From assembly GCA_937926785.1 (NCBI GenBank), contig CALBBQ010000038.1, positions 1 to 64,000 on the forward strand: DNA of 64,000 nt, given 5' to 3'. Shown here in pieces: positions 51,112 through 59,800 of the stretch; position 1 is the first letter of the stretch; each line of letters opens with the position of its first letter. The stretch is from an uncultured Bacteroidales bacterium. Lineage in GTDB: Bacteria; Bacteroidota; Bacteroidia; Bacteroidales; Tenuifilaceae. Made by a program: the position numbers and the translations under genes. Below the pieces are notes generated by a model. That model saw nothing but the letters and a program-made list of their open reading frames with translations, had not been told where the DNA came from and did not search any database.

Positions 51112-52185
51112 TTAGTCAAAAGGTATGATCACTAAGCCTACTGAGAATGGGTAGAGTTCAGGCCCCTTACTCTTTTCGAATAGCTGAACGGGGTAGTAGT
51201 TGGCAAACAGGCGAATCCCTTTGTATCCCATACGGGCGGTTAAACCGTAACGAAGGGTTGCAATGTTAAAATCGCTCCGGTTTTTATCCTTGCGGCGCGA
51301 CCCATCGTCGTACACAACCTTGGTGTGTGATCCAAGCCTTACCCCACCGATAACTCCTGCAGAGATGTAAAGCCTATCCTTGCGTTTTTCCCCCATTGGA
51401 AGCTGGAACTCCAGGAGTAATGGAAGTGTCAAATGCGACATGGTGAGCTTGGTCTTTTCCACGCGGTATCCGGCATCAATGAAGCTGCTGTCAACAACGG
51501 TTACCCCATTCTGAACCTTTAGCGATATGGGGTTGGAGAAGTGGTAATCGTTGAATTCCAGTCCTAATCCGGTAACAATCCCTGCTTTATCAGTTCCAAA
51601 CCCAATGCTGTACTGAGTAAAATTGATGTTGGTGTTCCATGAACGTGCTTGTTTCAAATCCATCCACTCCAGGTCGCCACTTTGGGTCATGGAATGGTTC
51701 TTATCCATGAACCCGTTGATTCCGAATTCCAGTCCTTCCCAGTGGCCTTTAAAACTCTTTACCTCTCTGTACTCAACTATGTCATCGTTCTTTTTACCCT
51801 TTTCAGGAATTTCGATGATGGTTTTATCCTTTGAGTCCACAATTACCATTTTCTTTTTCCCCAGCCGAACCACAACAGTATCGCCTTTGGCGGCTTTAAC
51901 CGTATCGCCCGACGTGTTAACCCATATCATTTGGTCGTCGTTAACGGTAAGCGATTTTGCAGAGCTTATCGTATCAATGCGCTCCTCAACAATGGTGTCG
52001 CCGTCCACAATCTTTAGAGTTTTCTTAACGGTTACAATAACCGGAACCTTTTCGTCGGTTTGTTGGGCATTTTTCTTATTCAGAGAGTCGGCATTTTCAA
52101 GCTCCCTAAGTATGTTCTCTTTGTTCTGTGCGTTTGTTGATAAAACAGAAGTGAACATCAATCCATAAAGTAAAAGCCTTTTCAT
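51112..52185 (-). CDS. PorT-family outer-membrane protein with long polar N-terminal region
   Basis: About 357 residues; ATG at 52185 follows a GTG one codon upstream. The signal peptide ends VLSTNAQ. Residues about 20-130 are polar, rich in Asp, Lys and Val, with repeated short strands of the form VxGDTVxxx (KIVDGDTIVEERIDTISS; NTSGDTVKAAKGDTVVVRLGKK). From about 135 a PorT-like barrel begins (HWEGLEFGINGFMDK) and ends GIRLFANYYPVQLFEKSKGPELYPFSVGLVIIPFD. It is the third gene of the minus-strand set sigma, anti-sigma and this protein, and has its own ECF-type promoter, so it is the likely target gene of that sigma factor. Confidence 0.85.
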   Translation of the reverse strand: MKRLLLYGLMFTSVLSTNAQNKENILRELENADSLNKKNAQQTDEKVPVIVTVKKTLKIVDGDTIVEERIDTISSAKSLTVNDDQMIWVNTSGDTVKAAKGDTVVVRLGKKKMVIVDSKDKTIIEIPEKGKKNDDIVEYREVKSFKGHWEGLEFGINGFMDKNHSMTQSGDLEWMDLKQARSWNTNINFTQYSIGFGTDKAGIVTGLGLEFNDYHFSNPISLKVQNGVTVVDSSFIDAGYRVEKTKLTMSHLTLPLLLEFQLPMGEKRKDRLYISAGVIGGVRLGSHTKVVYDDGSRRKDKNRSDFNIATLRYGLTARMGYKGIRLFANYYPVQLFEKSKGPELYPFSVGLVIIPFD

Positions 52186-52224
52186 CACAGTATCAGATTT
52201 AGTTTAACATTCGGTTGTTTGCCA

Positions 52225-52253
52225 TACGACGCCCGAATGGGTGAAATGTTACA
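52225..52253 (-). promoter_or_regulatory. ECF-type promoter of PorT-like gene
   Basis: Minus strand TGTAACATT (plus 52245-52253), 13 bases, CGTCGTA (plus 52225-52231). The same two blocks with the same 13-base gap precede the sigma gene. Counted as AAC to CGTC the spacing is 16 bases, as usual for ECF promoters. It sits 40 bases before the ATG. Confidence 0.75.
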
Positions 52254-52259
52254 AGTGTA

Positions 52260-53276
52260 TTACTCCTCTTTTGGAAGAATGGTTGCCGATACGGCAAGTA
52301 GCCTTGATTCAACTACAATTTTTTTGGTTTGAGCAGCCTCGTTTTGCTTGACGTCGATTTCTATTCCGGCACTTCGGGCTAGTTTTTTGAGTCCTTGAAA
52401 TGCCAGGTCGGTTAGGTTATATTCTTTAGCCGGTAACCTTAAATCGGTTGTGTGATTTTTGCTAGCCATTCCGTTGCTTACCAAGGAATTAACATCAATT
52501 TCTTGGGAATTTTGAACTTGCTGTGCGATCTGTGGGTCCAATGATTTTAGCGGCTCAATGGATTCACGTATCGAGGTTTCAGAGACTTCGGTTTTAGTAG
52601 CATCGGTTTGCGCGCCCACTTTTTTATTAGCCGTATTGTGGAGAATGGAGTTTGGTTTGGTTTCGGGACGATGTTCAGAGCTGGCAACTATGTTTGCACC
52701 TTTATCTGGCAGCACCTGTGGGTTATTCTGGCTCTCGATATGCTGGTTTGCCACCATGAATGGGTTGTTAGTCCTAACCGATGTGGAGTTGAGGTAAATG
52801 GCGATCAGTGTTACTGCTGCTATACTTGCAGCAGCAATGGATACTCTGGTGTAAAAACTTATTTCTCTACCCCTTTTAAGCTTATGGGGTTTAGGGAATT
52901 TTATGGTAATGGGTGTTAACTGCGTTTTTTCGTAGATTTTGTAAAGCTGCTTGATAGTTGGGTCTGATTCTAACAGTGAATCTAGCTCCTTAGCCTCGGC
53001 AGGAGTTAAATCTCCTTCCAGTGCAGCAATGCAGAGGTAATCGGCTTCGCTGATGTTGCTATCGCCAATTTTTGTACTACGTTTCAGTAAATGTTTTGAC
53101 AAAGGGATGGATTGGCTAGAAGGATTAAGTTTAAGGCCAGCTATTCCATCTACTTCAGCAGCTATATCGGGGTTCTGTGCCATGAAAGCAATGAGCTCAT
53201 CTTTAAGCTCATGGTTAAGCCTACCATCGAGAAAATCGATGATGTAAACCTCGTAGTTATTTCGATTGATGGTCAT
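52260..53276 (-). CDS. Membrane anti-sigma factor
   Basis: 338 residues. The N-terminal 90 residues are cytosolic and include a zinc-free anti-sigma-like helical domain (YIIDFLDGRLNHELKDELIAFMAQNPDIAAEVDG and CIAALEGDLTPAEAKELDSLLESDPTIKQLYKIYE), two related segments of LEGxLxxxExxEL type. A single membrane helix (about 148-166, VSIAAASIAAVTLIAIYL) and a periplasmic part of 170 residues rich in Ser, Asn and Lys follow. It begins four bases after the ECF sigma gene, the expected arrangement for its cognate regulator. The periplasmic domain presumably senses an envelope signal; this is an inference. Confidence 0.82.
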   Translation of the reverse strand: MTINRNNYEVYIIDFLDGRLNHELKDELIAFMAQNPDIAAEVDGIAGLKLNPSSQSIPLSKHLLKRSTKIGDSNISEADYLCIAALEGDLTPAEAKELDSLLESDPTIKQLYKIYEKTQLTPITIKFPKPHKLKRGREISFYTRVSIAAASIAAVTLIAIYLNSTSVRTNNPFMVANQHIESQNNPQVLPDKGANIVASSEHRPETKPNSILHNTANKKVGAQTDATKTEVSETSIRESIEPLKSLDPQIAQQVQNSQEIDVNSLVSNGMASKNHTTDLRLPAKEYNLTDLAFQGLKKLARSAGIEIDVKQNEAAQTKKIVVESRLLAVSATILPKEE

Positions 53277-53280
53277 GGTC

Positions 53281-53766
53281 CTAAATCAAGTTATCAATGC
53301 TTACCAGCTGTTCCTTCAGAAACACTCTTGCCCTGTAGATATAAACCTTAACCTGCGACTCGCTCAGTCCGGTAATTTCTCCTATTTCTTCGTAGGAGTA
53401 GCCCTCGTAGTCGCGCAGCAGAAGCACTGATTTTTGTATTTCAGGTAATTTTTCTACCGCACGGTCAAGTATTTCTTTGGCATCGGAGTAGCTGTTGCTG
53501 GTTGATGTATCAAAAATTCCCTCACTGGCATACTCCAACCTTCGCTTTTCCTTACGAATGGTATCAATGGCGGCGTGATACGCCGAGGTAAACAGGTACG
53601 ATTTAGCCTTTGCAAAATCAACTTCGGAGTGTTTTACCCACAACCTTTCAAAGCAGTCCTGAACGTTGTCCATAGCAATATGCGTATCCTTCAGCATTTT
53701 AAGTGCAAAGCGATAAAGGCTGTCGGAGTACAGGTCGACACATTTATTGAACTCTTCGGCGGTCAT
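53281..53766 (-). CDS. ECF RNA polymerase sigma factor
   Basis: 161 residues. Region 2 (about 10-75) has YRFALKMLKDTHIAMDNVQDCFERLWVKHSEVDF; region 4 (about 105-158) has LLLRDYEGYSYEEIGEITGLSESQVKVYIYRARVFLKEQL. There is no region 1 or 3, so it is the extracytoplasmic type. Its promoter carries the same TGTAACATT-N13-CGTCGTA blocks as the PorT-like gene, implying positive autoregulation. The anti-sigma gene follows four bases later. It is divergent from purD. Confidence 0.95.
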   Translation of the reverse strand: MTAEEFNKCVDLYSDSLYRFALKMLKDTHIAMDNVQDCFERLWVKHSEVDFAKAKSYLFTSAYHAAIDTIRKEKRRLEYASEGIFDTSTSNSYSDAKEILDRAVEKLPEIQKSVLLLRDYEGYSYEEIGEITGLSESQVKVYIYRARVFLKEQLVSIDNLI

Positions 53767-53791
53767 GAACCCTTACATCGTTTCTGATTTC

Positions 53792-53826
53792 CAAAAGTAC
53801 GACGTTTGTGTATCATGAATGTTACA
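53792..53826 (-). promoter_or_regulatory. Overlapping ECF and housekeeping promoters of sigma gene
   Basis: Minus strand TGTAACATT (plus 53818-53826), 13 bases, CGTCGTA (plus 53798-53804), directly followed by TACTTTTG (plus 53792-53799), a housekeeping-type TAnnTTTG that shares its TA with the ECF -10. It would allow basal expression plus feed-forward induction. The ATG is 25 bases downstream. Confidence 0.7.
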
Positions 53827-53879
53827 AAGTAGTGTAAAAAATCTTTTTTGTCTTATGTTCTCTAAAAAGAAACGATAAC

Positions 53880-53887
53880 TACCTTTG
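53880..53887 (+). promoter_or_regulatory. -7 element for purD
   Basis: TACCTTTG, an exact match, 20 bases before the ATG at 53908. A GTG at 53887 overlaps the element and cannot be the start. Confidence 0.55.
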
Positions 53888-53907
53888 TGGTCAAACCCTT
53901 TCAAAAA

Positions 53908-55200
53908 ATGAAAAGCAAGGCAAACGTTTTACTACTGGGATCAGGAGGTAGAGAGCATGCACTAGCCTGGAAAATTTCACAAAGCCCGCTACTTGGAAAA
54001 CTTTACATTGCACCCGGAAATCCGGGAACAGCACAGCATGGACAGAATGTCAATTTAAGCCCTTTGGATTTTGAAAGGGTGAAAATGTTTTGTGTTGATA
54101 ATGATATTCACCTTGTAGTGGTGGGCCCAGAAGAGCCTCTCGTAAAGGGTCTTCACGACTCGTTTTTGAGCGACGAGCGAGCTCGACACATCCCTGTAAT
54201 TGGTCCACAGCAAAAAGGTGCGATGCTTGAGGGGAGTAAGGATTTTGCAAAAGCGTTCATGGACAGGCATAACATTCCCACAGCTCGTTACCAATCCTTT
54301 ACTGTTGAAACGTTTGTCAAAGCAAAAGAGTTTTTGAGCTCACTAAATCCGCCATACGTTCTCAAAGCCGATGGTCTGGCTGCCGGAAAGGGGGTTGTTA
54401 TTGTACCAACATTTGAGGAGGCCTGCCAGAATCTGGAGGAGTTCTTCGCCGGTAAGTTTGGCGAAGCCAGTCAGAAAGTTGTGATTGAGGAGTACCTACA
54501 GGGTATTGAACTTTCGGTTTTTGTGCTAACCGACGGAAGCACCTACCGGATTTTACCCGAAGCAAAGGATTACAAACGGGTTGGCGAAGGCGATACAGGC
54601 CCTAACACGGGCGGAATGGGTGCAGTATCGCCTGTCCCCTTTGCCACTTCCGATTTTATGAAAAAGGTGGAGGAGAAAATTATAAAACCAACAATTGATG
54701 GTTTAAGGGTTGAAGCCATACCATACAAGGGTTTCATTTTTATTGGGCTGATGAATGTTGATGGTGAACCCTACGTGATTGAGTATAACGTTCGCATGGG
54801 CGACCCCGAAACCGAAGTGGTTATGCCCCGTATCAGCTCCGATTTGCTGGAGCTGTTATTGGCATGTGCGCAAAGCAGGTTATCGGAAGTTCCCATTTCA
54901 TTTAGCCCGAACACCGCAACCACGGTTATTGCAGTATCAGGTGGTTACCCTGGCACATACGAGAAAGGGAAAGTGGTAGGCTTACCCAAAACCTTTCCTG
55001 CCGACAGCATCCTATTTCATGCCGGAACCTCACTCGTTCAAGATAAACTAGTAACTTCAGGAGGGAGAGTCTTTGCTTGCTCTGCAGTTGGGAGCGACTT
55101 AAATGACGCTTTAAATAAATCGTACCAGCTAGCAAATTCCATTACCTTTGAGGGAATTTATTTTCGACGCGATATTGGAAAAGATTTAAGTAACCGATAG
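53908..55200 (+). CDS. purD: Phosphoribosylamine-glycine ligase
   Basis: It makes glycinamide ribonucleotide, the second step of purine synthesis. About 430 residues from the ATG at 53908. Visible are VLLLGSGGREHALAWKI, LYIAPGNPGTAQ, VVVGPEEPLVKGL, the ATP-grasp elements YVLKADGLAAGKGVVIV and VVIEEYLQGIELSVFVLTDG, the DTGPNTGGMGAVSP loop, and YVIEYNVRMGDPETEVVMPR with the metal ligands. It is complete. The DUF6427 gene follows nine bases later. Confidence 0.97.
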   Translation: MKSKANVLLLGSGGREHALAWKISQSPLLGKLYIAPGNPGTAQHGQNVNLSPLDFERVKMFCVDNDIHLVVVGPEEPLVKGLHDSFLSDERARHIPVIGPQQKGAMLEGSKDFAKAFMDRHNIPTARYQSFTVETFVKAKEFLSSLNPPYVLKADGLAAGKGVVIVPTFEEACQNLEEFFAGKFGEASQKVVIEEYLQGIELSVFVLTDGSTYRILPEAKDYKRVGEGDTGPNTGGMGAVSPVPFATSDFMKKVEEKIIKPTIDGLRVEAIPYKGFIFIGLMNVDGEPYVIEYNVRMGDPETEVVMPRISSDLLELLLACAQSRLSEVPISFSPNTATTVIAVSGGYPGTYEKGKVVGLPKTFPADSILFHAGTSLVQDKLVTSGGRVFACSAVGSDLNDALNKSYQLANSITFEGIYFRRDIGKDLSNR

Positions 55201-55209
55201 TAGGTTCTC

Positions 55210-56208
55210 ATGTTACTCAAAGTATTGAGAAAAAATACACTTGGTGCAGCATCCCTAATCATAATGCTGGTAGTACTGGTGTGGCTTCCCCAGCTTCTAG
55301 GTATGCAGCCCAGCTTCACGTTTCTCTCCGATAGCTTTCCAATGCCTTTTTATGAACCAGTTGCAGAATTAATAGGTCGGTTTCCCTTTTGGTACCGTTT
55401 CGTTCCGTTTGTTCTATTCTTTCTCTCCGGTATTTTTTTATTGAACTTCAACACAAAACATATCATAACCAAAACCAGAACCTACCTGCCATTCCTATTG
55501 TTTACCCTATGCTCAGCTGCATTCTTGCCTATTCAAAGGTTAAACCCGGCATTGCTTTCTCTACTATTCATCATGTTGGGAATCGATCACACCTTTGCCA
55601 CCTATCAGAAGCGTGAACCGCTGGATAACCTATTTAGAGCGGGTTTGGCCATTGGGGTAGCCACGTTAATATATGCAACAGGAGTTATTATGATATTCTG
55701 GGCTGCCATTGCTTTACTTGTGCTACGCTCATTCAAAATCCGGGAATGGTTTGTTCTATTTTTTGCAATTGCCGTGCCCTGGCTTGCTTATTTTGTTTAT
55801 AGGTTTATTATTAATGTTGAAGTATTTGAGCCTTTTCACACCTTGGTACTAAACCTAAAGACCGATTACGAATCGGCAATCGATGACAGGTTCTTCTGGA
55901 TCTGGGGTGGATTTCTGGCTGCGCCCTTTGCCATTTCTTTACTCACGGTTTACCCCCGGCTGGCTTTTCAGAAGATTGCCATACGAAGGTACTATGTACT
56001 TTTCCTTTACCTTTTTCTCATAGGAATTGGAGCCTTTATTCTAGTACCAGGCGTATCCTACGAGGTGTTTTACATTACGGCAGTTCCATCCTCATTTATT
56101 TTATCGTCGTATTATGCCGATGCGAAAGAAGGAATTTGGGCCGAGATACAACTCTGGCTACCCATTCTGGGTGCTTTGGCAACTCATGTATTTTTGCTAA
56201 ACCGTTGA
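55210..56208 (+). CDS. Polytopic membrane protein, DUF6427-like
   Basis: 332 residues with about eight hydrophobic helices spread over the length, no charged catalytic motif and no signal peptide. The pattern MLLKVLRKNTLGAASLIIMLVVLVWLPQ and the position after purD and before a DnaQ-like exonuclease fit the Bacteroidota DUF6427 family, whose function is unknown. The charged loop FHTLVLNLKTDYESAIDDR lies between helices. The family call rests on pattern and neighbourhood only. Confidence 0.7.
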   Translation: MLLKVLRKNTLGAASLIIMLVVLVWLPQLLGMQPSFTFLSDSFPMPFYEPVAELIGRFPFWYRFVPFVLFFLSGIFLLNFNTKHIITKTRTYLPFLLFTLCSAAFLPIQRLNPALLSLLFIMLGIDHTFATYQKREPLDNLFRAGLAIGVATLIYATGVIMIFWAAIALLVLRSFKIREWFVLFFAIAVPWLAYFVYRFIINVEVFEPFHTLVLNLKTDYESAIDDRFFWIWGGFLAAPFAISLLTVYPRLAFQKIAIRRYYVLFLYLFLIGIGAFILVPGVSYEVFYITAVPSSFILSSYYADAKEGIWAEIQLWLPILGALATHVFLLNR

Positions 56209-56212
56209 AACG

Positions 56213-56752
56213 TTGAGCTACGCTATAGTTGACATAGAAACAACGGGGGGGAGCTGGAAGCGTGACAGGATTGCCGAAATTGCTATTTTCATTCACGATG
56301 GGCATAGGATAACCAACGAGTTTTCAACACTTGTTAACCCCGAGGTATTAATACCACACCATATTACGCAGCTAACCGGTATAACCAACGAAATGTTAGT
56401 AAATGCTCCAAAATTCTACGAAATAGCGCGAGATGTGGTTTTGCTAACCGAGGGTTGCACATTTGTAGCCCACAATGCCCCGTTTGACTATCGGTTTGTT
56501 CAGGCTGAGTTTAAACGTTTGGGTTACGATTACCATCGTGAGGTTCTATGTACTGTAAGGCTCAGTCGGAAAGTTTTTCCCGGTTTCGATTCCTACAGTT
56601 TAGGTAGTATTTGCTATGGATTGGACATTGAGATGGAGAACCGTCATCGCGCTGCAGCTGATGCTTTTGCTGCTGCCAAGCTATTTGATAGAATACTTCG
56701 TGAAACTGGAGGTGATTTTTCGTTTTATCATACGTCTCAGCGTCAGAAATAA
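56213..56752 (+). CDS. DnaQ-like 3'-5' exonuclease (DEDDh)
   Basis: 179 residues starting at TTG, giving MSYAIVDIETTGGSWKRDRIAEIAIF. ExoI is DIETTG, ExoII HNAPFDYRFVQAEFKRLG, ExoIII HRAAADAFAAAKLFDRIL (His and Asp, hence DEDDh). It is a single exonuclease domain, as in DNA polymerase III epsilon, without the polymerase-binding tail or the GIY-YIG extension seen in some Bacteroidota relatives. No ATG fits. It lies four bases after the DUF6427 gene, so translational coupling with a TTG start is plausible. Confidence 0.88.
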   Translation: MSYAIVDIETTGGSWKRDRIAEIAIFIHDGHRITNEFSTLVNPEVLIPHHITQLTGITNEMLVNAPKFYEIARDVVLLTEGCTFVAHNAPFDYRFVQAEFKRLGYDYHREVLCTVRLSRKVFPGFDSYSLGSICYGLDIEMENRHRAAADAFAAAKLFDRILRETGGDFSFYHTSQRQK

Positions 56753-56874
56753 TAACCGGTTGATTTTCGGTTACCCAATTTTGTTATCATTCAATCAAAA
56801 ATTTGTGTTTGTTTGCCAAGAATAGCAGGTAATTGTTTATATCTTTACGTATAGTAAATGAAAGTAATCATTAA

Positions 56875-59800
56875 ATGCCGTTTAAAAAAACCTTTAGTCG
56901 CTCAGGAGTAGCCATTGCTGCAGCAATTCTTACTGCTACGGTGTTCGTTTTTATGTTTATATACCTAGCTGTTAATCAGCGAAAACATATATATGAATCG
57001 TCAAAGGAAATATCAAAGGAAATACTTCGGCAAACCGCCAATGAAACTCAGCTATATTTCAGCGCTGCGTATGTTGTTGCGAACTCAATTCAACAGAGGG
57101 CTCTAGTACTAAGAGATTTAAATGCCAGTCGGAGTAAGCTGGAAGACCTTGTAAAGGAGGTGATCATTTCCAATCCAAACATTCTGGGGGCATGGGTGTT
57201 ATGGGAGCCCAATGCGTACGATGGGTTGGATATTAATTTTAGCAAAAGCTACTCCTGCAGCGGTCGCTTTGGGGTATCCTACTTCGTTGAAAAAGGTACC
57301 CTTTACCAGGAACGCGTTCCGTGCGATGATTTTAAAGCATTTTACTATGTAGATGCAAAGAATAAAAGGGCTCCTGTACTCTCTGAGCCTTATCTTTATC
57401 GTTATACAAACCATAGCACATTATTTTATGGGGCTACCATTTCGGTTCCAATACTCAAGGATACAGTTTTTCTAGGGGTTGTCGGGGTAGATTTGAATCT
57501 TAACTATCTGCAGGAAACCATCTCATCCATCAGAATATTTGAAAGCGGAAACATAACGCTTGTTTCCTCAAATGGTGTGATCGTAAGCCATCCCGATAGC
57601 TCCCGAATCAGGAAGAAGTACCCATGCAAAAAGGGTACCCAGGACAGCCTTGCAGTGTGTAAAGCTTTTGAAGGTTCAGAAGTGGATTTAGAAACCACTT
57701 CTGACTACCTAAACGAGAAAGTTTTCCGCTTTTTTTATCCCATCAACCTTTTTTTAAGCGAAAAACCCTGGTTCGTAATCAGTGAAATTCCGATAGAGAA
57801 GGCATCCTCTCGTTCTCGGCAGCTAGTTTGGGTTGCAACTATAGTACTTTTTGTTGGATTACTCCTGATAATCTACCTGATAGCTAACATTGTTGAGGCT
57901 AAAAAATATAAAAAGAGGTTAGAAGAAGCAATATGTGATGCAGAGGGTCAGAAAAATATAGCTACCGAAAACTACAGGAACTACCTTGAAATTTTTAATT
58001 CCACAGGAGAGGCTATATTCATCCACGATGCAAACACCGGTATAATTGTGGATGTTAACGATATGATGGTAAGAATGTATGGACTGACTGATAAGACCCA
58101 GGCCATCGGAAAGCACGTGGATATTTTCTCCTCGGGGGTTAAGCCCTACGACTTGGAAGGAGCAAAGGAAAAAATCCAGGAGGCCCAAAAAACGGGCATT
58201 ATAGTTTTTGAATGGCAAAGCCGACGGGTTAATGGCGATATCTTTTGGTCGGAGGTGTCGTTAAGATTCAGTCAAATTGGAGGTAAGGGTAGGGTGCTGG
58301 CTGTGGTTCGCGATATTACTGACCGTAAAATTGCTCAGCAAGCACTGGAGTTCAGGGAGAAAAAGTTTAGGGACTTAGCAGACCTTCTGCCCCTTGTTGT
58401 CTGGGAGGTGGACCTTAACGCTCGATTTACCTATGCCAATAGTATTGGGTTTGAGCTGTTTGGCTACACGCCAGAGGAGATGGAGCAAGGGTTGACCATA
58501 ATGGATATGATAGCCCCCCAGGATAGGCAACGGGTAGCGCACAATATCAAAAAACTCTTTGTTGAAGGTAAAAGTGCAAGTGAGGAGTATCTGGCAATCA
58601 AGAAGGATGGAACAAGGTTTCCTGCTGAGATCTATTCAAGCGTAATTTATGAAAACCACAGACCAGTGGGATTGAGAGGCATTCTCATTGATATAACCGA
58701 AAAGAAAAAAAACGAACAAATATTAAGGGAAAGCGAGCAACTCTACCGTACTGTTGTAGATAGCTTGAACGAAGCCTTGATGATGGTTGATAATTCCGAC
58801 CGGATTCTTTATGTTAATCCCAGGTTTACGGAGCTGCTTGGGTATAAACCCGACGAGGTTATTGGTAAGATAGGGTATGAATTTTTAATACCCATTGAAA
58901 AGCGTAAATTCATAATAGAGGCCAACAGTAACCGTGAAAAGGGCGAAAAGGGTGTATATGAAATGCAGTTCATTGCTAAAGATGGCAGGTATGTCGATTT
59001 TATGGTTAGTGGAGCGCCAATTTATGATGGGGCAGGCAAGGTGAGAGGGTCGATTGGTGCCATGGTTGACATTACTGAGCTAAAAAAAGCAGAAAAAGCT
59101 TATCACGAAACCTTCAAGCTATTCGAAACTCTTGCGCACATGTCGCCCGTTGGCATTTTCCGAACCGATGCCCAGGGTAAAACAACCTATGTAAACCCCA
59201 AGTGGTGTGAGCTCTCGGGGCTACCCCCCGAACAGGCTATGGGAGATGACTGGATAAATGCCGTCCATCCCGATGACAGGCAGCGGGTATTGAGTGGTTG
59301 GAGAGATAAGGTGAGTAAAGCTGAAAATTCCACAACAGAGTATCGTTTTCTAAAACCCGACGGTACCGTGGTATGGGTGCTGGGCAATGCTTTGCCGGAG
59401 GAGAATAATGGTAAAATTTCAGGTTACATAGGCACAATTACGGATATAAACCCTCTAAAGCAGGCGCAAGAGAAACTCTCCAGAAGTGAGAAGCGATTCC
59501 GCGATTTAGCCGACCTTTTACCTCAATCAATCTGGGAAATTGATCTGACTGGCAAAGTAACCTTTATTAACAAGTTTGGACTTGAGAATATGGGCTATAC
59601 CCAGGCCGATTTTGAACAGGGAGTATCCATATTTGAGTCTATAGCTCCTGAAGGTCGAGCTGTAGTTCTGGAAAATTTTAAGAAACGGTTATCGGGCGAT
59701 ATAACCCATGGTGTGGAGTATTTGGCTCAGCGTAAAAATGGAGAACGCTTCCCTGTCCTGGTTTACTCAAACCCTATAGTTGAGAATGGTAAAGTGGTTG

